Assembly: GCF_000988165.1 (NCBI RefSeq)
Contig: NW_020169301.1
Location: 62,001 to 126,000, forward strand
Source of the DNA: Vairimorpha ceranae
Taxonomy: Eukaryota; Microsporidia; Nosematidae
Direction of reading: 5' to 3'
Length of the DNA: 64,000 nt
This document shows, in pieces, positions 47,428-56,662 of this stretch; within the stretch, counting starts at the first letter, position 1; every line of letters begins with the position of its first letter. Under the pieces are notes generated by a model. That model saw only the letters and a program-made list of their open reading frames with translations, was not told the DNA's origin and searched no databases. Both the position numbers and the translations under genes were made by a program.

Positions 47428-47841
47428 ATGAATAAAGCACCAAAACAAAATACAGGTAAAGCGCCAATAAGTACTACACAAGTCGGAGATCTGGACAAAA
47501 AAAAGAAGAAGAAAATGTCTAATTTATGTTCTGGTATGCAATTCAAATCTGCAATAAAAAAGATTGCCAAGGATATTAATCCTGATCAAACAGTATTTTT
47601 AACTAGTCAGGCCATTGCTATTTTATGTGCTATTGCTTATGATATTGTTTCTACTTGTGGTGAAGTAGCCTCTGAGTTTTCTAAGAAAGTAAGTAAACAG
47701 ACTGTTGGTGCCGATGAAATTGTGGCCGCATTTGAAATTTTATTAAAAGGAGAATTAAAGAAATTAGCATTAAGAGAAGTACACACTTGTTTGTCCAAGC
47801 CAAGTGCACCATCTAAGCCTTCTAAATCCCTTAAAGATTAA
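47428..47841 (+). CDS. Histone H2B, divergent
   Basis: Of 137 residues, the first 35 form a Lys-rich tail. The histone fold follows with H2B spacing: FKSAIKKIAKDINPDQTVFLTSQAIAIL, then AYDIVSTCGEVASEFSKKVSKQTVGADEIVAAFEILLKGELKKLALRE, aligning with the H2B helices and the LLPGELAKHA block. The tail after it (SKPSAPSKPSK) is unusually long. Microsporidian core histones are known to be divergent. The ATG follows GACCCCCCA. Confidence 0.85.
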   Translation: MNKAPKQNTGKAPISTTQVGDLDKKKKKKMSNLCSGMQFKSAIKKIAKDINPDQTVFLTSQAIAILCAIAYDIVSTCGEVASEFSKKVSKQTVGADEIVAAFEILLKGELKKLALREVHTCLSKPSAPSKPSKSLKD

Positions 47842-48665
47842 TAAATAAAGGACTGTTTAAATATAATTATTTTTTTACATTGGAGATTTTGTATAATAAA
47901 GTACGCGATGCAAATACTAGTTGTTGTGTCTTTTAAGTTACTCACAAGTTTAAAGTTAAATTATGAAACGCTTATTTTAATTTAGACTGTTGTACTGACA
48001 AAGAATTTAAATTTTTGTTGTAACATTCATAAACGTGTGTATTTCTATGTTAAAGTTAAATATGTTTATAAATTAATCTTATAAACCAAGTTTATTCATA
48101 AAATATTAATTTTAACTGTTGTTGTTATTTTAATTAAGCAAATTTATTGATTAATGATTTGTTTATGTAAACATCTTTGCTGATCGTTTCATATCAATAC
48201 ATATTTCTTGAATGTAAAACCTCTTCTGTTGCAGACACTACTTTTGGCTGATAAAATAACTACAATGTCTACCCACAACAGTAACAAAACATTTTTTACG
48301 CTTTTAATAAATTTATCTATGTTGTATTACAGCAATTGAAAATAATAAATCAAAATTTAATTAGTTATTTTCTTATTCTTCTGTAATTCTGATGTGTTAA
48401 AATAAAAATAAATTTAAATGTGGTAAATTATACAAAAGTCTAACACTTGTTCTTATATTTTAGTTTATTATTTTACTAAATGTTAAATACTACGATCACA
48501 TTTGTAAAACGATCATCATATTACTTTTAAACATATCCTACGTAGAACTTAAAATTTTTTTTAATCTAAATGATTATCTTTTTTATTTATTCGTGCTTTA
48601 TTTTTTTATGATTAATTTAAAACATTTATACAGTTTTTTATAAATTAAAAAATATGTAATATTAC
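47842..48665. other. Intergenic gap
   Basis: About 820 bases, AT-rich, no recognised feature. Confidence 0.5.
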
Positions 48666-49181
48666 ATGTACTTCTACCTGCTCCTAATAAAAGTATCTTT
48701 ACAAGAAATTATAGATGACTGTGCTATCTATAAACAAGGATTGGTTCTATCAATGTATTATCATACAGAATGTACTTATTGTATGGAATATGAAAAAGTG
48801 TTAAAAATATTAGCCAATGAATCTGAAATGAAAGACATGCTGAAAATTCAAAAAGTAAATTGTGGTGTTTGTGATTGTGGACCGTCTAGTATAAAAGGGT
48901 TTCCTACAACAATTCTAAGAAACAATGGTACAGAGATCGGTAGAACGGTGGCAATGATGGATTTGAAAAAATTAAAATCTTTTATATTAAAAAAAAGTGG
49001 TAAAGAAAATGCGGGACATAAATTAACAAACGAAGAGGATAGCACAAGTTCAAAAGAGGAATTGCATGCTAAGACTATAAAAATTGTACCAGGCTCTTCT
49101 GACAATATTTATCCGATACGTTATGATCAAGATATGAAACCCATTTGTGTACCAATATGTGTGAGTAGAACTTGTAATTAA
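48666..49181 (+). CDS. Small secreted thioredoxin-like protein 1 (CTYC)
   Basis: The 171 residues begin with a signal peptide (MYFYLLLIKVSLQ). The thioredoxin fold is evident: LVLSMYYHTECTYC with the active-site C36-T-Y-C39, strand KVNCGVCDC, the cis-proline FPTTIL (P80) and a final helix. A second CxxC (C66, C69, with C71) lies just before the cis-proline loop, a feature shared with the other members of this cluster. After the fold comes a ~65-residue polar tail with a terminal Cys (RTCN). There is no ER-retrieval signal, so it may be secreted. It is the most diverged of three short tandem paralogs; the PDI at 56.7 kb is the longer relative. No CCC element precedes the ATG. Confidence 0.85.
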   Translation: MYFYLLLIKVSLQEIIDDCAIYKQGLVLSMYYHTECTYCMEYEKVLKILANESEMKDMLKIQKVNCGVCDCGPSSIKGFPTTILRNNGTEIGRTVAMMDLKKLKSFILKKSGKENAGHKLTNEEDSTSSKEELHAKTIKIVPGSSDNIYPIRYDQDMKPICVPICVSRTCN

Positions 49182-49649
49182 ATGTATTTATAAACTTTTA
49201 TAATTTCTTATTTTTTAAAAATTATGATTTCTCACTTTTATCTTGACAATTAATTTCTTAGATACTAATTGTTTAAATGTAAAAATTAAAGCAAAAGGGT
49301 TTGCATATGAGAAGCAACCAAGAATCTTTATGCCTGTTTTTAACATTTTTATTAATTTTGTATAAATTATAACAACTTTAATAAAATGCGCAATTATTTG
49401 CACTAAAAATGTCGTCATGGGTATTTTTAAACAACACAACCCAATGCATCTAGTAGAGCAAACGTGTTAACTTGAAGTTGTAAAAATTTTTAGGATTCTT
49501 AAGAAAAAAAAAATTATTAGAAGTGTATAAAAAATGAGGAGAAAGATTATTTGTATCAAAAAAATAAACTACAGACAAAAATACTAACCAGTAAAAAAAG
49601 TTCTTCTTACAATTCAAGCTAAATTAAAAACAATACAGTTTGCTAGAAA

Positions 49650-50930
49650 TATTTTTACTACCAATGTCGTAACAAAAATATAAATAATTATTACAATTTT
49701 AAAAAAATTAAATCATTATCCTGAAACTAAAAATCATGCGTTTTTGCAACTTTTTATTTTATAAATTTTATTATTTTAGTGTTGAGAGAAACGTATAATG
49801 ATAGCTTATTTTTAAATATTATTGATATTTTTATAATTGGAAACGATATTTTCTTTGACGTCACTTATTAAAAAGTCTTCATCTAAAAATATTTGACGAT
49901 TTGACTTTATTACACAAGTTTAACATTGAAATCTATCACAAATTTTTGATTTTTGTGTTACAAAACTACACAATTTTAAAACAAACTAACTTTAAAAAAT
50001 TAACTGTGACGTAGTAAATAATCTATCTTAAAATCGTTAAATTTTTGTTTTAAAAACTGATTATCTTAAAACCAAAATTGTTTTTGTGTATAAATTAAAA
50101 AAAATTACTGATTTTATGTTTGCTTTTCTGTTCTTAATTAAGTTATCTTACCAGTTAATTTTGGAAAATTGTAGTAGTGTACAGCCGGGACTAGTATTAT
50201 CTATGTATTATAGTCCAACATGTCCTCACTGTAAAAAATATGATCCAGTATTGACGGGTATAGCAAATAATGCTGCCGCAAAAGGAGTTCCAATTACGAT
50301 ACAAAAAGTCAACTGTGATATCTGTGACTGTGACAGTGTGAATGTCCTTAAAGTTCCTACAACGATTCTAAGAAATAATGGTGTTGAAATTGCCAGACAA
50401 AGCGGATTTATGGATTGTAAAACTGTCGGCTCATTTTTATCAAAAAATTTATGTGATGTAAATGGCCAGTTAATACCGAAAAATCAAAACAATACTAATG
50501 TATATGGATGGAGAAATAATAATATTGAACAGCCGTTACCAGTTGTACCAGAGACACCAACCAATGTTGTTCCAATAGGTGATTTACAAAAGAATCAACC
50601 GGCCTGTGCATTAGCTTCTAATTCAGGTACATGTAATTAAATTTTTATTTATCTTTGAGTTTATACAATCAAAATATAAATATATTAATATAAAATACAA
50701 TGAAAATAAATTTATTGAAATATCATTTATTAATGCTTTGGTTGCTTGAAAAATCTTTACCGTACTTGGGGGTTAAACATTTTCTCAACTGGCAACCAGC
50801 TTTATCTATTAGATACTCACAACATTAATTTATAAAGCGCAAAATCTATAAAGTAGTAATAATGATTCTAACAAATACAAATAGCATTTTATATAAATTT
50901 AAAATTCATCTTTGTGGTTAAAAAATTTTT
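49650..50930. repeat. Duplicated block A (thioredoxin-like gene 2 with flanks)
   Basis: This block, including about 450 bases upstream and 290 bases downstream of the coding region, matches 52515-53760 throughout. The gene-free stretch 49182-49649 to its left shows nothing I recognise. Confidence 0.85.
50116..50640 (+). CDS. Small secreted thioredoxin-like protein 2 (CPHC)
   Basis: The frame opens at a GTG (50086); the ATG at 50116 starts a proper signal peptide (MFAFLFLIKLSYQ), 174 residues. The active site is C36-P-H-C39, the strongest of the short paralogs. C67, C70 and C72 form VNCDICDC, and the cis-proline is P81 (VPTTIL). Other cysteines at 101, 113, 164 and 173 would be mature lumenal or extracellular residues. 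The Pro/Asn-rich tail ends SGTCN. It is about 75% identical to protein 3 and lies in the duplicated block A. A disulfide isomerase or reductase acting outside the cytosol is the likely role. Confidence 0.88.
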   Translation: MFAFLFLIKLSYQLILENCSSVQPGLVLSMYYSPTCPHCKKYDPVLTGIANNAAAKGVPITIQKVNCDICDCDSVNVLKVPTTILRNNGVEIARQSGFMDCKTVGSFLSKNLCDVNGQLIPKNQNNTNVYGWRNNNIEQPLPVVPETPTNVVPIGDLQKNQPACALASNSGTCN

Positions 50931-51328
50931 TAATTAAAATTTATTTTCATATAATTATTTTTGACTTTTTCATCAATTTATTTATACAAAAATTTAAGGA
51001 TAAAGAATTGTAACTTAATTAAAGATCTTTATAGTATCAAGCAGATGTTTGATAAATCCCAGCGGACAGTCTCTCATGCTGAGAAAATACTCTATAATAT
51101 TCAAAAGTAGTTTTTCTTTTAAATCAATACAAGTTTTATTTAAAGTTTATTAATTAATATAGTAATTGTAAACATCCTTATGTTTGTTGTTTTACTGTTT
51201 CATCTGATTTTCCATTTAAGGTTCGCCTTCTTTTTAAAATTTTTATTTATTGAAAAATAAATTCTAAAAAATACAAGATCATTTTTGATTAGCCAAAAAT
51301 AAAAAAGACATGTAGTCTATATACCACA
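50641..51328. other. Downstream part of block A and unassigned sequence
   Basis: Contains the conserved non-coding element at 50765-50835 (see findings) and, at about 51,015-51,110, a less AT-rich stretch with a short open frame lacking a start (IKDLYSIKQMFDK...), possibly a gene remnant. Confidence 0.4.
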
Positions 51329-51592
51329 CAAATATATCTTTAAACTTAATTTATGGGCAACTAAGGCCTTCTGCAGTTGGTTTTCTTTCGTTTTTATTTC
51401 TATTTCTTTTATATTTATTGTACAGAGCTAAAAAGTCGGCCGTAAAAAATATATTTTTATGGGTAATAATGTTTGCCAGTGTAGTGTATTGTTTTTATAA
51501 GTGCTATACTGCGTTTAAAAATTTTTACAGTATTGAAATAAATTATGAAGCGCCTATAGAAAATGAAACGCTTGTTACAAATCAAAATTGAT
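51329..51592 (+). pseudogene. 3' fragment of an AAAP amino-acid transporter gene
   Basis: This matches the last ~85 codons of the intact transporter at 60157-61473 at close to 90% DNA identity and stays in frame to the same stop (ETLVTNQN). In frame upstream there is a TAG at 51315-51317 and no homology, so the gene is cut off. Confidence 0.88.
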
Positions 51593-51699
51593 GTTCTTAC
51601 AACGATTAATCATTTAAATATCAAATTTTATTTTAGAAATGAAAAATAGTCACAAATTAAATTAACTTTACTGTATTGTTATTCCGATTTAATGAAAAC

Positions 51700-52343
51700 A
51701 AAATTTTTTTTTTTTCTCTAAAAAAATTTTTAATTTTTAACTTCAACATAAAACAAATAAATTTTAACAATTTGGCTTTTTTAAGTATATAAAATGTAAT
51801 ACAAATGAATAATAAATTATAAAAAAAATAATCTTGTTTAATTGGTTTTTGTACATATAGAATTACATCTTGTTAAATTTAAATTTTTTTAAACACTAAT
51901 CCTAAAGCTGCAAAATTAAAAACCCGCTTCGGGTTTGAAATAAATAATTTTAACTTATCGTATCAGATTTACATATTATATATTTTTTAGATTTCTTTAC
52001 ACATTTTTTGTACAAAGATATAAAAACTTGATAAATCACATTTTGTAAAATTTATACATTAATGACACAGAAATATAATCTTAATAAAAGTTACTTAAAG
52101 ACTTATGTTTTAAATAATGGTGTCGTCAATTTATTTTACAACAAATTTTTTAGTGTGAATTGTTTAAGGCGCAATTCATGCGTAAACCTTAAAGTTGGCC
52201 TAAAAAGCGAGATTAAAATGTTTAATAATTCCCAATCTATTTTCAAAATTTTGAATTTAAAAAATGCTTATTGTATATCTTTTTATATTAAATTTTTAAT
52301 AAGTTCAACTAAAAAGCAAAATTTATTTAATGAAGCTTTTTAA
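51700..52343. repeat. Non-coding repeat R, copy A
   Basis: Matches 62941-63605 over about 640 bases with scattered indels. It follows the transporter fragment, as copy B follows the intact transporter. The 93-codon frame inside it (52062-52343) is not conserved in copy B. Confidence 0.8.
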
Positions 52344-52362
52344 TATTGTTTTTATTTACACT

Positions 52363-52525
52363 AAAGTACTCAGATCCCTCAGTTCACCCGTTAGCTTGCT
52401 TTCCATTAGTTCAATTTCACCAATGCCGCTGCCAACTTCTTCAAGTCCCTTAAATAGTCCAGAAAGACCTCTCCATTGTTTTCTTAAAACTAGAGCTTGA
52501 ATGTAGGATTCCGTGATATAAAAAA
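52363..52525 (-). pseudogene. Coding remnant of unknown origin
   Basis: A stop-free frame on the minus strand reads ESYIQALVLRKQWRGLSGLF, then KGLEEVGSGIGEIELMESKL, to a TAA at 52363. The stretch is much richer in G and C than its surroundings and lies exactly between repeat R copy A and duplicated block B. It has no start codon. It looks like the C-terminal end of a real gene trapped in a rearrangement; family not recognised. Confidence 0.45.
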
Positions 52526-53760
52526 ATATAAATAATTATTACAATTGTTAAAAAATTTAATTATTTAACTTAAACCAAAAATCATGAATTTATTCAATTT
52601 TTGATTTTATTTTATATTATTTTGGTGTTAAAGGAAACTGTAAATAGAAGTTATTTTTAATATTATTTATCTTTTAAAAACATTGTTTTTGACGCCATTC
52701 ATTTAAAAAAGTTGACAGCTAAAATTTTTTGTCAATTTGATTGTAATAAATTAGTTTAACATTGAAAGCTATCACAAATTTTTGATTTTTGCGTTACAAT
52801 TGCACAAATTAATTAAATAAACTACTTCTTAAAAATTAACAAGGACGTAGTAAATAGTTTTTTTTAAAATCATTTATTTCTGTTTTAAAAGCTGATTATC
52901 ATAAAACCTAAATTTTTTTTGTGTATAAATTAAAAAAAATTACTGATTTTATGTTTGTTTTTCTATTCTTAATTGAGTTATCTTGCCAGCTAATTTTGGA
53001 AGATTGTGGTAGTATGCAGCCAGGTCTAGTATTAACTGTGTATTACAAACCAACATGCCTTAGTTATCAAAAATATGAACCAGTGGTGACTGATTTAGCA
53101 AATAGTGTTGCCGCTAAAGGAGTTCCAATTACGATACAAAAGGTCAATTGTGATATTTGTGACTGTAACAGTATGAATGTCTTTGAAGCTCCTACAACGA
53201 TTCTAAGAGATAATGGCGCCGAAGTTGCCAGACAAAGGGGATTTATGAATTGTAAAACTATCAACTCATTTTTATCAAAAAATCTATGCAATGTAAATAG
53301 CGAATTAATACCGAAAAATCAAAACAATACTAATGTATATGGATGGAGAACTTATAATATTGAACAGCCTTTACCAGCTATACCAGAAATACCAACCAAT
53401 GTTATTCCAATATGTGAGTTACCAAAGTGTCAATCAGCTTGCTCATTAGCTTTAACTTCAGGTACATGTAATTAAATTTTTATTTATCTTTAATTATACT
53501 ATCAAAATATAAATAATATTAATATTAAATACAAAAAAAAGAATTAATTAAAAATGCATTTATAAATGCTTTAATTGCTTAATAAGTCTTCACCATGCTT
53601 GGGGGTTTAGATCTTTTCTCAACTGGCAACCAACGTTATCTACTAGATACTCACAACATTAATTTATAGAGTGCAAAATTCCAAAGGTAGCAATAATGAT
53701 TTTTTACAAATACTAAATAACATTTTATATAGATTTAAAATTTAATTTGTCGTTAGTTGG
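52515..53760. repeat. Duplicated block B (thioredoxin-like gene 3 with flanks)
   Basis: Partner of block A (49650-50930). Coding and non-coding parts are both aligned, which shows a duplication of a ~1.25-kb unit. Confidence 0.85.
52951..53475 (+). CDS. Small secreted thioredoxin-like protein 3 with broken active site (CLSY)
   Basis: The ATG at 52951 (rather than GTG at 52921) starts a signal peptide (MFVFLFLIELSCQ), 174 residues. It is a paralog of protein 2 along its whole length. The active site reads C36-L-S-Y39, so the second catalytic cysteine is lost, while the second CxxC (VNCDICDC) is fully kept. The cis-proline context is changed to EAPTTIL. New cysteines appear in the tail (ICELPKCQSACS). 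The frame is intact, so it is probably expressed, either as a binding or isomerase-only protein or on the way to decay. Confidence 0.82.
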   Translation: MFVFLFLIELSCQLILEDCGSMQPGLVLTVYYKPTCLSYQKYEPVVTDLANSVAAKGVPITIQKVNCDICDCNSMNVFEAPTTILRDNGAEVARQRGFMNCKTINSFLSKNLCNVNSELIPKNQNNTNVYGWRTYNIEQPLPAIPEIPTNVIPICELPKCQSACSLALTSGTCN

Positions 53761-53822
53761 TTTTTAAATTAAAACCAATGTTTATAAAGTTTTTCTATGA
53801 CATTTTCGTCCTTTTCTTTATT

Positions 53823-55236
53823 TAGCTTGTTTTAAAAAAAAATGACACATAAATTTTACCAATATAAATTGATCAAACAAATTATCTGGCTCAATAAGTT
53901 TATGTAAAAAAAGTATTTAAAAAGCTTTATTTAGTTATATTTTTCTTAACTGATGTAAAAGTTTGATTTTCCGTTTTTTATAAAAAAGCGTTTCAAAACA
54001 ATGACTATTTTTTTAAAGAAAAGTGATCTGTAAATTTTCCCTAGAATCTTACTTATTTTACAATTTTTTTAAATCCCTGATGCAACTTACGCCTGAATTG
54101 GATTAAAAATTGTTGTCTTTAATACAAAAAATAGTGCAAGCTAAAATAGCCAAACAAATTGGTGTATCTAAGAGTACAAAAAAATTATACTACTTGTGCA
54201 TTTAAGAGGAAATAGGAGACCAAAGACTCTTTTTAAGGATAATATTAATACTATTTTGGCTTTAAATAAAAAACCTAAAACTTCTTTGAGAAAAATGTCG
54301 GTTGAGTTTTTAGAAAGAAGTAAAAAAGTGATATCTTATTCAACTATAAAAAGGACACTAAAATATTATGGTTTTGATGCATTCCTGGCAACAAAAAAGC
54401 CTGCCCTGTCAAAAAAATTTATTTTAGCAAGGAAAGAAAATTCTTAAAAAATTATTTGCATGTCTGATGTTACTACAAAGAGCCAATTTTTTTTCGATGA
54501 AAGTAAATTTAATCTCATTGAAACTAAATATAGATTTTTTCATTAAAATAAGCCGTGTACAGATATTTTTCTAAAAAAATTGTTGCTACAGTAAATACGG
54601 AGGAGAACTGTAATAGTATGAAAATGTTTCTAATATCATGAAGTAGAGAATCTGATTTTTATAGATGGTATTGTGGGTTCTGTGGCAAATGTAGATATTC
54701 TGGCTCATTTTTGCGCCCGACAGCCAATCAAACGAGAATGAAAATATTTATTTTTCAACAAGATAATGTTCTGAAACATACATCAAGACTTGCCAAGAAC
54801 TACTTTATTGAAAAAAAAATCGAGCTACTTTCTTGGCCACCACAATCTCTTGATTTAAACCTAAATGAGACACTTTGAGCTATCAAAAAACAGAAATTAT
54901 CTTAATTTTTCATAAAAACTAAGGAAGAGTAAAAAGCTGTTGTACAAGCTGTATGAATTTTAATAACAGTAGAAACCTGTCAAAAACAGGCGTTAAGTTT
55001 CAAAAAAGATCTATCAAGTTTTGGGTCTATGCACATGGTATAATTTTTAAATGTAGTCATGTTTTTAAACACTTTTTTATATAAAACAAAAAATCAAACT
55101 TTTTACGACAGCTAAGAATAATATAAACAAAAAAAGCTCTCTAAAGAACTTTTTTACATAAACTTATTAAATCAGATATTTTTATTGATCAATTTATACC
55201 AGAAAATTTATGTTCCGTTTTTTTTAAAGCAGGCTG
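53823..55236 (+). mobile_element. Tc1/mariner element with ~180-base terminal inverted repeats
   Basis: The ends 53823-54005 and 55056-55236 are inverted copies of each other at about 75-80% identity, with CAGC-type tips (right end TA-CAGCCTGC; left end diverged). A TA follows the right end. Inside is a decayed transposase on the plus strand. Confidence 0.88.
54130..54945 (+). pseudogene. Broken Tc1/mariner transposase
   Basis: Across several frameshifts and stops the plus strand shows IAKQIGVSKST (helix-turn-helix), an intact 83-codon frame at 54196-54447 (GNRRPKTLFK...SLRKMSVEF...YSTIKRTLKYYGF), then FFFDESKFNL (first Asp), and IFQQDNVLKHTSRLAKNYF and SWPPQSLDLNLNETLWAIKK (second Asp and the third acidic residue). 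It is non-functional as it stands. Confidence 0.88.
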
Positions 55237-55621
55237 TATATTAGTATTATAAGATGTTGTAACTTAACTTTAAGCTACTACGTAATATACATTATTTGTA
55301 AATTATTCTATAAAAAAGTTTTTAAGACAACATAACCAAGATTTTGATTATAATTAACACAAAGAACTTTTTAAAGCTATTTAAACATTAATTTTAAATA
55401 AAACATAAACTACCTGCCAAGAGACTTTATTGTAAATATAGACGTGATTAGTAAAAATTTAGATTGCACAAATTTAATCCTTAGATATCTTTTAAATTTA
55501 TCACAAATAATAAAGAGAGTTAAAACATAAACATAGTGTGCTATTTCGTTACAACCTGCATAATTTATTTAAAAGTACATTAGAAAAATATTAACGTGTA
55601 CCTATGAGCGAATACATCCAC
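55237..55621. other. Intergenic gap
   Basis: AT-rich; nothing recognised. Confidence 0.5.
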
Positions 55622-56290
55622 TTAAAATCTTTTAACAGCTCGTACATATGGATTATCTTTATCAACAACTTTAAACCCCTTATTTTCAAGAAAGTTAATA
55701 ACAGAAGGACGAAGAGATTGTGAATTTCCATCACGCCCAGTAATTAAATTGATTTCTTTAGGACAATACATTTGAATGTAATCACTAAGAAACATAAGTG
55801 CTTCTTTTGTATACAATCCGTGTAAGTCAATATTTTTGGCATTAAGTAACGATTTAGATAAAATCATCAAAGCACGTCTTCTATTTAGTTTATCAAGTTC
55901 TTCATACATTTGCTGTATTTCTTCTGACTGATATTCTAATACTCTCTTGTCCTTACAAAAATTTAATTTATTTTTTAGCAGTTTAATTTGAGAGTATAAC
56001 TCTTCTGCTTTGCGCCTATCGATGTCACCATCATAAACATCTGTTTCCTGCTTATAGAACAACTCGGGATAATAAAGATCCTTTTTTATCTGTTTTTGTA
56101 TTTTTTTGACTTGTGTGATATCTTTTAAATTAACATTGATTCCTTTGTAATTATTATCTAAAATTTTAGTAATTATAATATTCATATCTTCAGATGATAC
56201 AAAAAGATTTTCTACGTCTTCATCATTTAAAAATGGAAATATTTCTTTTATAAACGACTTTTCTTTTTCAATTTTAGCCAAATTAAACAT
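55622..56290 (-). CDS. CUE-like plus Smr domain protein
   Basis: The 222 residues begin with a three-helix CUE-like segment (FIKEIFPFLNDEDVENLF...MNIIITKILDN), then a helical middle with DxxxRRKAEEL, and a C-terminal Smr domain: NIDLHGLYTKEALMFL, INLITGRDGNSQSLRPSVINFLENKGF. The DLHG and TGRG-like (TGRDGNS) motifs are the nuclease elements. CUE and Smr together occur in Cue2/N4BP2, which cut mRNA on stalled ribosomes in no-go decay, and YPL199C is another Smr relative. ATG directly after AACCC. Confidence 0.82.
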   Translation of the reverse strand: MFNLAKIEKEKSFIKEIFPFLNDEDVENLFVSSEDMNIIITKILDNNYKGINVNLKDITQVKKIQKQIKKDLYYPELFYKQETDVYDGDIDRRKAEELYSQIKLLKNKLNFCKDKRVLEYQSEEIQQMYEELDKLNRRRALMILSKSLLNAKNIDLHGLYTKEALMFLSDYIQMYCPKEINLITGRDGNSQSLRPSVINFLENKGFKVVDKDNPYVRAVKRF

Positions 56291-56662
56291 GGGTTAAAAA
56301 ATTAGTTAAATTCAAAAGAAGTATTAACGACTTATTGCTAAATAAGCTACCAAATATATTTTACGTATTTAAAAATAGAACTATTAATAAAAGACAAAGC
56401 ATTAAAAAATTAAGATTTAGATTAGTTTAATATATAATAAAAACGGTGCAGAGATTATATTAATCTATAATATTAATGTCTAATCACTTAATAGTACTTT
56501 TTTCAATAAACATTATGTTACAATAATAAATAAATGTTAGAAATATATTTTATTTAATTTATAATTTAATTAATTAATATATTTATATATTAATTTTTTT
56601 AAAACATGTAAATTTGAAACAAAACAATTAAAACTATAAATTTAACTTTTTTATAAATAAAC
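56291..56662. other. Divergent intergenic gap
   Basis: About 370 AT-rich bases; nothing besides the CCC before the Smr gene. Confidence 0.5.

Noticed and set aside
49215..49439. 74-codon minus-strand ORF between thioredoxin-like genes
   Set aside because: No start element; the region is not conserved in the duplicated block B and the residues follow base composition.
52062..52343. 93-codon plus-strand ORF in repeat R copy A
   Set aside because: In copy B the corresponding region has a one-base insertion directly after the ATG and many stops, so the frame is not conserved. It looks like chance openness in AT-rich repeat DNA.
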